Below are positions 43,796 through 54,026 of a stretch of DNA of 64,000 bases, one piece after another. Source of the stretch: Chamaelirium japonicum (Eukaryota > Streptophyta > Magnoliopsida > Liliales > Melanthiaceae). The first letter of the stretch is position 1. Every line of letters begins with the position of its first letter. The stretch is from assembly GCA_947650365.1 (NCBI GenBank), contig OX393550.1:67697744-67761743 (forward strand), read 5' to 3'. The notes under the pieces are model-generated. The model had not been told where the DNA came from, did not search any database, and saw only the letters and a list, made by a program, of their open reading frames with translations. The translations under genes were made by a program, and so were the position numbers.

Positions 43796-44153
43796 TTTAG
43801 GGTTATCAACTATCAAGGACTTTTGGCCTTGAAAATGGACCCCATTATTTTAGAAGGTCTCTCCAGATATTGTCATAGTGTAGATAGGCTTTTATTTCGT
43901 AGGTTACACATTACAGTAATACATGTTATTCTATACATCACCTCCACTACATCATCCTCATGAGCTTTCCTACCAGTTTGTTCTCTTTCCAATAAACTAG
44001 TGTAATATTTTTAATTTCTTTCAATCTGTGTATGTCAAATATCATGTACTAAACAACATACTTTCTTCAACATCAGCTCATTTTTGTCTGTGGAAGCCTT
44101 CCAGGTCAAGCTTTGTTAGTTCATCATCTTTCAGAAGTCTGCATTCTACTGCA

Positions 44154-47100
44154 ATGGAGGCTGCTTCCAGCACAGTACCCACCATAGTTGTCTATGTTAC
44201 TGTTCCAAACAAAGAAGCAGGTTCCTCTTAATGGCCTAAGTTTGCATGGGATGCAATGTACATATTTGTTATCAAATGGCACTAAGTCTGTTGATGCGTA
44301 CTTTCCAGGATGCACTTCCGCTGCATTATTTAGATTGTTTTTTCTTGGTAATAACATAGGATAATGTGCCCATTATTCAGGTGGGTGAAGCATTACATGA
44401 AAGATTTGTTTATGGGTTTTAATGAAATGTAAGAGAAAAAACAGGAAAAAATTATATGGACAAATTCTCCACCTGTATCGCTTGCCCATAATATACATGC
44501 TTTGATCCAGATAGCGATACATTTTCCTTTCAATTATCACTCACAAATTATCGCCTGTCATGCACATATACATACCACTCTTCACGAATCATTTATAACA
44601 TATCACACGTTTATAGATATCCATTACTTTACATTCAACTGGCTGTGGCAATTGTATAGTCGCCTGAATTTTTTTCCTTCAAAACATTCATCTTTTTGGG
44701 TGATCACTTGGCAACCCCATTACTATTTTAATTGGTAAAACATGTGATGTTAATCCCAAAGGCTTGAAGGATGTTGAAGCTGTCTCTAAGAAGTTGGTAA
44801 TTCTATATAATTTGTGTAATGTAAGCACGGAAAAGTGAATGTGCCATAAAGACAAGTCTCATTGGGGGTCACTATGAAGAATAATGGGAATGTCAATATC
44901 TTAAAGAAGATAAGTGAAAAGATAAATTCTTGTAGAGCAACTATTTCCCATAAGTCAATGCGCTATGCTATAATTTTCTTTCTTTCTTTGGAGTTCCAAG
45001 GGATAGCAAATGGATCTCATAAACATGATATTCAGTTATTGAAGGGAAATTACATAGCTAGGGCTGTTAGTTGAATGTGTCACTTGTCGAAGGGTCCGTG
45101 TTCTACTCGGTGTTTGGCGGCTTTGGCCCAGTAAGGGTTCCATCAATTATTAGTCGGACAAGCACCAACATGGATATGGACCCAAAAATGCATTTCCGCT
45201 AAGCTTAAACAGAGGCTAACTTGCTCATATTAGTCTCAATGAGGCTCAACACACACCTGCATAATGTGTGGCTGTGGCTTTGTCAGCTGCAAACCTTCGT
45301 GAATGGCTCGTCTTCATCATGGTCATTGCCTTGACAAGGCCTCCGATAGTAATTAAAATGAGCTTGAGCCTGGGCCTTTGCTTAAAATTCTAATCAAACT
45401 GAGCTTGAAACCAGCTCCAAAGTATTATATTGATCTGAGTTGTTGATGTACTCATGTACCCATAAAACATTGTACAGTTTTTCCGCTGAAACCAAAAAAT
45501 TTGAATGATTCCTATTTCTTACTTTCTTTAGTATGAATGGCATCTAGAATTTTGTTTTACCTAAAATTTGCATACCTTTAGCCATGTAAACAATGCTAAA
45601 ACTATTTTTTTAATAATCCTAGTTTTCAAATATTGGTAGCTAATCATCCATACAAAACTCAGTTCTAAATCTCAAGAATAGATCTTGTTGAAAGTATAAG
45701 TGCCTTTAAGATGAATGTTCATATCCTTGTGAAACATAAATATTTAGATACTTCTTTTTTAACCAAAATTAGTAATAACAATTTTATTTGGGATTATTCT
45801 CAGATGGCTCAATATTTGGTGCTTCTTCATGTCCGTGGAGTTATTTCAATGTAAAAACCATGAATTAAGTTTACTGGAAAGAACAAAGGAAAATACAAAG
45901 TCTCAGTGTACCAAAAATGGATTGTTTAAAGGCGGTTACAATGACAACATACAAGTTAGTGGAACTATTTGGAACAAGACAAGCTTGGCGATGTCAACTG
46001 AGGAAAGAAATAGGGGACATAAGAGTAGGATTTAATCTACGTCAGATGCTTCTTACCTAACTAGCTCTTATATGAACCAGCTCGACCATATATTACTAAT
46101 GCATAGAAGGCTTGGTAGTCAAAATTGTTACATCTATTATGTGGACATGCTAATCATCTTTGACAACCAAGGTTGCTATATGTCATCTTACCTAACTACC
46201 TCGTACATCCATAATTTGATCTACATACACCACCTTCTGTGCTGGGTGAAACAACCAAGCTTCGTCTTATTTCAAATGCTTCCAGTTGGAGCCAATTGAA
46301 ACCACCTAGGATGCTATCCTGATGCGGGAGCATCTCAACCGCTCATCAACCCTGCATAATTCGAGACGGTTCAATTATGTTATTTCTTATTATTTTCGGA
46401 ATTTTTTATGCTGATTTTCTGTTAGTGGGTGGTTGAGTGGTTGGATTGGTTGTGTAACTATAGGGTAGTTGTGCATGTTATGGAGTTAGTGGAGTGGTGG
46501 ATAGTTGTGTGTGATAGCGGGTGGTTGTATCAATGCCTATATGACATCCATTGTACAACAATTATAGGGATCAAATGAGTTTAAAAAATAATTATGTGTT
46601 TCCTATGCGAGGAACGTGAGAGGGTGTGAGACCTTCATGTCGTGAGGCCACCAGTGAAATCAGAGTGCAACTCTCCATCCTTATCCCTCTCCGTCTCTTT
46701 TTCTCTCGAGCGACGATCGAAGTCCGACCGGCATCAATTTGGTATCAGAACCTCTTGACGGGTTTCGATTTTGTCAACGATCCGCAATTTCTTCACCTTC
46801 ATTCGTCGAAAATGTAAGCGTCACGCAAGGGTCTTACTTCTTTGGTCTTTTCACACACGAGAAAAACCATTCTTTTGGGCTAAGTTTACGACTAGTATTT
46901 GGAAAGTCAAGCCATAAAATATAGAGAAGGCTGCTTTTGGAAAGCCACTACTTCTTTCACCTTCTAATGGGACCTTCTAATCTAGTGTTTGTTCCAGTTT
47001 TGTCATCCCTTAATTAGAATTATCCCGAAGTGGGATAAGACCTCCAATCAACATCAACATTGATTGTATCCCAAAGAAAGGCCAGACAAACTTTGCCGCT

Positions 47101-50100
47101 GTTCAACCTGCCCCCTTCATCACAGCCCTATGGTTTACGAGGTCGTCGAACCCTACACCCCCCTTCCATTATCCCTAACCCACTGTTTCACTGTCATCAC
47201 CGAACTATTATCTACATCGGCTCTACATCACAAGATCATCACATTCCTCATCACATATCCATTATTATTCCCACGTCATCACAGAACCATCAAATCCACC
47301 ACAGACAAAGCGCCTTTCCCCATATCCCCTCATAGCATAAAGTAAAGAAAAAAAAAATCAGAACAAAGAAAAAACCAGAGAGAGGATCATAGGAGGTTAA
47401 AGAGGAACTTCTGTGGCACTCTTACTCATGGCCAACTACACCAACGATCATCGTCGCGGCTTGGCCTCCGTCTGACCCTCGCCACAACCGCCCGATCAGA
47501 TCCGCGCCTGCCCGACCTCCACCATGCAGCTCCGCTGTCGCCACGTCCAGATCCACCACCGCCCGGCCCGAGCGTGCAGCCCAGCCCTCGCCCGAGCTCG
47601 TCCAGCGTCGCCGGTCGGTCCCGCAGTCGCGCCCAAGCCATGCGGCTCCCCTCTTTTCCCTTGCCGCCCGTGGAGTAGAGTTTGAAGCCCTCGCCCTCTT
47701 CTCTGGATTTCGGTGTGAAGCCCATAGGGGTCAAACCCCTCTTCCTCTATGTTCTATGTGAAGAGCAAGGTTTAAAATCACGGTATCGGTCGACCTTGAA
47801 CCGGTATGTACCGACCGATACTGACCGATACCGGTTGAGGGAACCCCCCCTAAAAAAAAAACATGTCGGTACCGGTCGATACCGGCTTGAACCGGCCGAT
47901 ACGGACCGGTACGGGCCAGGTATCGGGATCGGATGCAATACCGGTCTCGAACCGGCCAAAACTGGTACGTACCGGTATCGGCTGAGATTTAAAACCCTGG
48001 TGAAGAGTGAAAACCCTTTACCTTTGCTCTATGATGTGAACAAAAAGCACAAACCTCAAGTCTTGTGTCGGCTTTTTATGAGTACAGAAAACGCCTCTTT
48101 GCAATTGGGATTCTCCGAGAGCACCCCTGTTGGCCTGTGCGTGCAAAAGCAGCCAATATCGTGCTTTCTGTTGATTGCAAAACTACTGATTCAGTCCCCA
48201 TGGTAGTGCTAATTAGAGGCCAATCGTATGGGGGCTCTGTTCTTTGGGTTCTATTCGGGCCGATCCGAGACGGCCCCATGACGACTTTTCGACTTCTGGA
48301 ACTCGAGGTCGAGTTCTTTCGAAGTCGAGGGGATTGATGCAGGAGCATATCGACTGTTCATCAACCTTGCATGATTCGAGGCGGTTCAATTATGTTATTT
48401 CTTGTTATTTTTGGGATTTTTTTTTGGTTGGTTTTCTGTTAGTGGGTGGTTGAGTGGTTGGGTTGGTTGTGTAACCATACGGTAGTTGTGCATGTTATGG
48501 TGTTAGTGGAGTAGTGGGTAATTGTGTGGGTTGGTGGGTGGTTGTATCAATGCCTGTATGACTGACATGATTGACATCTATTGTACATCAGTTATGGGGA
48601 TCAAATGAGTTTTAAAAAAAATGGTGGTTATGTGTTTCCTGTGAGAGGAATGTGAGAGGGTGCAAGACCTTCATGACATGATTCCGCCGGTGCGATACTA
48701 GTGAAATTGAAGAGCGACGCTCCATCCTTATTTCTCTCTGTCTCTCTCTAGAGGCGACGATCGAAGTCTGTTTGACATCAACCCATCTCCGGACCACCAT
48801 ATAGGCCTACTTAAAGGAATAAACACATCACTAATTTGTTTCTAACTTTTAGTGGCTCATGTTGTCTTTTGGATGTGCCGATACTTATGGGCAAGTATGT
48901 GACATCTTTCTAACTCTACATAATTGTATATTTGATTGTTGTTTTGATGACACTCGGCTCGGTGTGATTTCTTTGTATTTGGAAAATATTCAGTACCTCT
49001 CTCCACATTGTTGGATAATTGTTTGCTTTCTTTCTGAATAAGGCGCAGCATGATTAATATCCGAAAATGCCATACTACATCATTCTTTCACTTTAATCTA
49101 AATAACTTTCTGAGCTCAATCATCTCAAATTTCAATTATCACCACCTGTTTTAATGTAGGGAAGAAGCTTTCGGAAAGTATCATCAAGGAAAGGCTTGCA
49201 GCATGTGTCAATCGAGTACCAGGTCTGCATGTCATTCTTAGATGCGATGTATTGTGGTAGTTCTCGCAGTATTTTATTGACAATATTACGATAGTGGCTT
49301 TGCATCAATGGAAGGTGATAATCTTCTATATTTTCATTTATATGAATTTAATGCATTCTGTTTGGATTTGATTTGAATGTACTATAGATATGAATTGTTC
49401 TAGCTGATTTTCAGATGGTTGTTCTGCATCTTCTTCTTCTTGTGAATTATGACTATGAAGATACTTGTTTATTCCATGAAATAGCCAGGGTTATGTACTT
49501 GTAGTTGTTAAATGATATAGTTCCCTTAAATTGATTTTTTTTTTCTTCTGAATCCTGATAGTTTCCATAATGAAATTATACACACAACATGAGCTACCAA
49601 CTGTGAGGTCTTACTCAAGAAAAACAAAGGATCTGCTGAAATGGAACCTATGACATCTTGTTGTCCACTTCCTTCTGATCAATTCGTGGAATGGCCCACT
49701 TTTTTTCCTTTATCAGTTATCCACCCACCGTGACTTCTTGTGCTTGTGGTGGCAATGGAGGAACCCAAGTTGTTCGGTCTGAAACTTGTGGTGGAACAGT
49801 AACACCAAAAGTGGTAGAGTGCTAATCATGCCAGAATGTGGGTCTAGATGTGAAAAATTACAGCAGTAAATGCTGACAAATTCTTCCTTGCAACATTGGC
49901 ACGTGTCGATAAAATGCCTAGTTCTCTTGTTTTTGCGATAGAAAAATATAAATGCACTCCAAGGAAAGGTACCAGAATCTGGACTTGAGTAAGAATGAGT
50001 GGACAACTGCGAAATACCCAAGGCAGAGAACGCTGTTATATAATAGTGGCGTAGCTGCAGTGTGAAGGCATGCTTTCATAGCAAGAGCTCGGCTAGAGAT

Positions 50101-52432
50101 GATTCCAGTGAAAGTTAAGATGGGACAGATGCATATGATCTGGCAGGAAGCAATCTAACTTTTGTGAAGGCGCTTAAAGAAATAAATAGACATGGATCAT
50201 CTTGACATTGTTGCTATTGAGAGATGTATCCATTTTTGCCTTTTCCCTTGCACATATTTTCCTTTTTTATTTATTTGTATTCTCACCTGTTGGTGATCAC
50301 ACCGAGTTGTATGCCTTTATATTTGGCCTTTACATTTGATCTTGGCCTTTTGGTTTTTTTTTCCCAAGGTGTGCCCTTTTAGACTTTTTCCTCTGATAAC
50401 ATGGTATCAAAGTTTCTGCTCTCGATCCTTTTCCGGTTCCCTTCTTCCTTGGAGCTAGGGCTCTGGCTCTTTCATCTCATCTCTGGTTGAGCTAGGATCT
50501 CATTTTCCAGCTCCTTCACATCACTTACACCGGAGTTCAATCTCTTGTAACCTGGATTCCTCTTCATCAATCTCTTCCACTCTCCAGGACTACTCCATCC
50601 GGTCCAACCTCGTCTATGGTGGTATCGAGCGCAACCACGATTTGGTGGATCAAAGGCTCCATCAGCCACTTCGCGTGGCTACTTCTTTAACCGCCAACCT
50701 TCATCTTTTATGTGTAAAGATGATGTGCAGAATCCTCTTCAAACCCTAGCTCTCTAACATCATAGTTATCATAGGCCATCCTTAGCCATCCTCCTCAACA
50801 AGCTCCCCTTGCATCACGCTGAAGGCACTTACTATTTCTTCCCCAAGAATGCCAGGTGCAATCGGCTAATCTTTGCAACAAGGCACTGTTGTATTGCCTA
50901 TGAGATCATATTTGTGCCGTCGGGGATCACCACTAGTTGATCATGGTTGTCAATCCCGTCGCCGTCACTGCGATCTATTGTTGCTCATATCAAATCCTAG
51001 AGGAGTATCTAACATACTTAGAAGAGATCTTAGCTATTGGGTTGATCGGATTGGATCAAATTTGTCAGTTGTGATTAAGGTATGTGATCCAACCCATTTG
51101 ACTTACTCTATACTGGATCTGACCAGCTAGTTTTAAATTGTTAATATCCACTTAACCCAAGCCATTCTCTTATTCATCAACCTCTTCGGGAGTACTCTGT
51201 TTTTTGTGTTTGAATTCTCTATTCTCTGGGCTTCATGAGCTCTCTATTCGTTGTCTGGCTAGCACCCTCTTCCATAGAATCGCATTGTGTGCTTACTGAA
51301 GCTGGAGAAGGATTGTGTTAGGCTTATTTTCACTAATAATGTGAGGCCTCTATGAATTCCTGAAGGTTGCCCGTGAACCCAATCGAAACCTCCTCTAATC
51401 ACTGCGACCGAAACCACCATTCTCCTCCCATGGCCGCCGCTCATGTGTCACCGTATGTACCCTCTCATCAGCCTTGTTTCTTTCTATCCTCCATCCACTG
51501 TTCTTTTCTCCCTCAACTGCATACAGTCATAGTTACCAAATCGGGCGTTTTTTTGAAAAAAACACGTATAGAACGCGTATCGATCAGAAGACGTAGTAAA
51601 TAGGAAAAAAAAACTCGTTGTTTTGACAAAAACTTCCGTACGCATTTTATACGCGTTTAAAACGGAAAAAACGCGTATAAAACACGTATAAAACACATCG
51701 GGTTTGGTCCGTGTTTAAATTGGGTTCGGGTTTTATTTTATTCGTGCTAAATAAACGCATATGCTATATGTTTTGAACTTTTGATTACTTAATGTTGGAA
51801 AATGATATATATACATAGTTGGTATAATTTTTAAGTTTTTTTTTGTTTTTTTCAATGTTTTCACGTTTTTTTTCCCATTTCATCGTATCTTTCCGATTTT
51901 TTCCTTTGCCCTTTTTTTTTTTCCGTTTTCTGACTTGGTAACTATGCACACAGTCCCCTTCTCAACCTGCTTCAGTGCCTCTACGGCTTCATTCTAAAGG
52001 GTCAGCTTCGGGAACTGATAGGGGAGGAGTTGGTGTTTGATCTTTTAGTTGTAAAGCGTTCTAACTTTGTTCAAACTGGTTTGCCTTGCTTGAGAAGTTA
52101 TATGATCTTGGTAACGATTATGATGAGGTCCTCACGAGAAATTGAGGGTAATGGTTGCAGGAGGTGGTGGTATAGTGGGGTGGGTGTTAGGAACTCTTTC
52201 AAAACAATTTTGTTTACAAGAGAGTAGTGTAGTCGAGGGCCGAGGCGGTTAGGCAGTGCCTAGGTGTTTTGGCATTGTTCTTGGCCAAGCTGCGCGTAGG
52301 TGTTATATATATATATGCTTAAATGTGGTCTGCGGTCCGCGTCCGCAGCCGTCCGATGCACCCGCCGAATGCATCAGATGCACGGTGTGGTGCATCGGAC
52401 GGACGCGGACCGCAGACCGCACCTATGCATCC

Positions 52433-52487
<55 letters not shown>

Positions 52488-53046
52488 CATGATTTTGTAT
52501 GCCCATGCAATGAAGGCTTCAATGTATGCTCCTCTATTAACATACATAGAGGTTTCTGTATTTGCTAATTTTTTGTAGATGTGATATCTATGTTAAGATC
52601 ATCCTTACAAAAAATCAGCAACTTTCGAAACCTCTAAGTGTTTCAAATTAGCTCATCAAATTAACGGTTGAAATGGACAGGTGATACAACTTCTATCATT
52701 TTGATACATAAAGGTTTCATAATTTGCTGATTTTTGGTGAGGGTGATCATATTGCTATAGATATCATATCCACAAAAAATCAACAAATTCTAAAACATCT
52801 AAGTCCATCAAAATGTTAGAAGCTTTATCAAATGTCAATTTCAACCGTTAATTTGATGAGCCTATTTGAATCACTTAGAGGTTTTAGAAGTTGCTGATTT
52901 TTGGTGAGGATGATCATCTTAACATATATATCACATCCACAAAAAAATTAGCAAATTTGAAAACCTCTATGTATGTTAATAGAAGAGCATACATTGAGGC
53001 CTTCTATGCATGGGCATACGAAGGCATGCTTCTCTCTCTCTCTCTC

Positions 53047-53141
<95 letters not shown>

Positions 53142-53951
53142 TGGCATCACATCATACTCATCAATGATTACTGTCAGATAAGCATCAAACTTACCTTATA
53201 TATTAAGATATTGCTAATCCATGATTTATTCCTCTTTGGATGCATTTAGCTGATGTTGGTTACTCCTCAAACTTTCTCTAGCATTGTAGACTTTTCCGTC
53301 TTTAGTTAATGCTTAGATCAATTCCCTTGAACCCGATATTTATTGATCATGCATGCATTCTGTGGATTGCAGGCATCGAGTCTGTTTATTGGTGGGAGGG
53401 TAAGGTACTGATCTGATGCCCATTCTCCATTTAGATTTGAGTTTCTAGCATGGGGGCAAATTTCTGCGAAACGTTGAAAATTTACAGAGATTTATTCATA
53501 AATTCTGGAAATACCCATATAATTCATCCAGAATTCATGAATAGTTCACAAAATCCTCACATTTATATGGCAATTATCTTTGTTTGATTACAAGCATATA
53601 CTTAGAATATCGACCCCATATCGGAATACTGAATTTTTATCATATCATATTTCCAGGTTCAAACAGATTCTGAAGAACTGCTCATAATGAAGACCAGGGA
53701 ATCCCTTCTGGATGCCTTGACGGAACACGTTAAATCCAACCATGAATACGAGTAAGCTCTATTCTGAAGATCGAGTGCCGCCTATATTAGTGAAAAACCT
53801 AACACTTTAGATTGGCATAATTTGTGTTTTTCTGTTTTAACTCGACGATCAACATCTACTCACCAGGGTTCCTGAAGTCATTGCATTGCCCATCACTGGT
53901 GGTAATCTGAAGTACCTCGAATGGATCAGGAACAACACAAGGGAGAACTGA
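44154..53951 (+). CDS. CUTA: CutA-type divalent-cation tolerance protein (plant CUTA)
   Basis: Small trimeric CutA1-fold protein that binds Cu(II) and is plastid-associated in plants. Recognised exons: 44154-44220, 49160-49222, 53373-53404, 53657-53751 and 53867-53951, all with GT/AG introns and matching phases, totalling 113 residues from the ATG at 44154. Motifs in order: [73 protein letters not shown]. The CutA core is complete and no stop interrupts it. The frame upstream of 44154 stays open to an ATG at 44028 and is Ser/Arg-rich (RSSFVSSSSFRSLHSTA), like the end of a transit peptide. A TTCAACATCAG acceptor near 44076 suggests another upstream exon I could not place. The first two introns are 4939 and 4150 bp and TE-filled; the last two are 252 and 115 bp. 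Confidence 0.93.
44221..46319. other. CUTA large intron, 5' part
   Basis: Intronic sequence with short frames only and no recognised element. Small frames at 44502-44738, 44862-45074 and 45829-46035 have no family signature. Confidence 0.5.
46320..46736 (+). repeat. 5' LTR of the CUTA-intron element
   Basis: Shares the long words CGGTTCAATTATGTTATTTC, TTCTGTTAGTGGGTGGTTGA and GGTTGTATCAATGCCT with 48335-48780. Confidence 0.85.
46740..46752 (+). other. Primer-binding site (tRNA-iMet type)
   Basis: TGGTATCAGAACC lies three bases after the 5' LTR. It differs at one position from the canonical TGGTATCAGAGCC. Confidence 0.8.
47758..48007. mobile_element. hAT-type MITE with exact 8-bp target duplication
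   Basis: The element 47766-47999 (234 bp) begins CAAGGTTTAAAATC and ends GATTTAAAACCCTG. It is flanked by GTGAAGAG on both sides (47758-47765 and 48000-48007). The interior is dense in ACCGGT/CCGATACCGG words. It lies inside the small LTR element and so inserted after it. Confidence 0.9.
48335..48780 (+). repeat. 3' LTR of the CUTA-intron element
   Basis: Counterpart of 46320-46736, preceded by the purine tract GTCGAGGGGATT. It is somewhat longer because of small insertions. Confidence 0.85.
49223..51527. other. CUTA second large intron, 5' part, with a possible Copia start
   Basis: At 50401-50412 TGGTATCAAAGT in the context of GATAACATGGTATCAAAG resembles an initiator tRNA-Met primer site. 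The CT-rich stretch after it resembles the leader of Copia elements. No clear LTR pair or gag domain was identified. The short frames at 49713-50021 and 50873-51130 are unrecognised. Confidence 0.35.
51520..51954. mobile_element. hAT-type MITE (CATAGTTACC family)
   Basis: The element 51528-51946 (419 bp) begins CATAGTTACCAAATCGGGC and ends TCTGACTTGGTAACTATG. The 8-bp flanks CATACAGT and CACACAGT match at 7 of 8. The interior is rich in ACGCGTATAAAAC and T-run words. Related to the insertion at 42540-42846. Confidence 0.85.
52325..52422. repeat. GC-rich inverted repeat (~35-bp arms)
   Basis: Arms 52325-52362 (GTGGTCTGCGGTCCGCGTCC...) and 52389-52422 pair almost fully apart from a 6-bp indel. 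The element sits between TA runs (52303-52316 and 52435-52484). Likely a tiny MITE. Confidence 0.75.
52435..52484. repeat. (AT)n microsatellite
   Basis: 25 AT units, left border of the hairpin element that follows. Confidence 0.95.
52485..53030. mobile_element. Long hairpin MITE bordered by (TA)n on both sides
   Basis: The two ~260-bp arms are inverse copies: TTGTATGCCCATGCAATGAA near 52494 mirrors TTCTATGCATGGGCATACGA near 53001; ATTAACATACATAGAGGTTT near 52535 mirrors AAACCTCTATGTATGTTAAT near 52960; and TCATCAAATTAACGGTTGAA near 52653 mirrors TTCAACCGTTAATTTGATGA near 52840. AT runs lie on each side, as in (TA)n-targeting plant MITEs such as the Micron type. It is inside a CUTA intron, so its transcript would form a long double-stranded hairpin. 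Confidence 0.88.
53030..53139. repeat. (CT)n then (TA)n microsatellite
   Basis: A short CT run (53030-53046), TG units, then about 42 TA units (53055-53139). Confidence 0.95.
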
Positions 53952-53958
53952 TGCGCGC

Positions 53959-53962
<4 letters not shown>

Positions 53963-54024
<62 letters not shown>
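53963..54024. repeat. (GA)n microsatellite in CUTA 3'UTR
   Basis: 31 GA units starting 12 bp after the CUTA stop codon, so they should be transcribed in the 3'UTR. Confidence 0.95.

Positions 54025-54026
<2 letters not shown>

Larger units (their letters stand above)
41526..43800 (+). mobile_element. Copia pol relic (RT, RNase H) with 3' LTR remnant
   Basis: In broken frames the order is RLVACGFTQEYDV (42020-42060), FQIDVKNAFLHKDFSEEIYM (42125-42185), YVLKQTPRA, and a YVDDMIIT equivalent near 42390. After the MITE insertion come SRAGLTDS, PYSVYYVALLRILHYLQ (43040-43080), CTEVEYRVMARIACEFVW (43255-43315) and NPVFHERTKHIELDC (43405-43455). These are Copia RT and RNase H blocks with many stops. 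An LTR-like stretch follows (43610-43800) ending in a CT run. It is truncated at the 5' end and the integrase was not seen. Confidence 0.85.
46320..48780 (+). mobile_element. Small non-autonomous LTR retrotransposon in the CUTA intron
   Basis: Two direct repeats, 46320-46736 (417 bp) and 48335-48780 (446 bp), start TGATGCGGGAGCAT or TGATGCAGGAGCAT and end CATCA (TGATG...CATCA edges). After the first comes the PBS TGGTATCAGAACC (46740-46752, tRNA-iMet type); before the second comes the purine tract GTCGAGGGGATT. The roughly 1.6-kb interior has no gag or pol motif and carries a hAT MITE. The LTRs are clearly diverged, so it is an old insertion. The flanks TATCC and ACCCA do not match as a target duplication. 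Size and content fit a LARD/TRIM-like class, in the same orientation as the host gene. Confidence 0.85.

Noticed and set aside
47060-47345. Two overlapping 91-93-codon frames (His/Pro/Ser-rich)
   Set aside because: No family similarity; inside the non-coding interior of the LTR element.
46315-48785. 5-bp target duplication for the CUTA-intron LTR element
   Set aside because: The flanks TATCC and ACCCA do not match; the edges may be mis-set by a base or the element is old.
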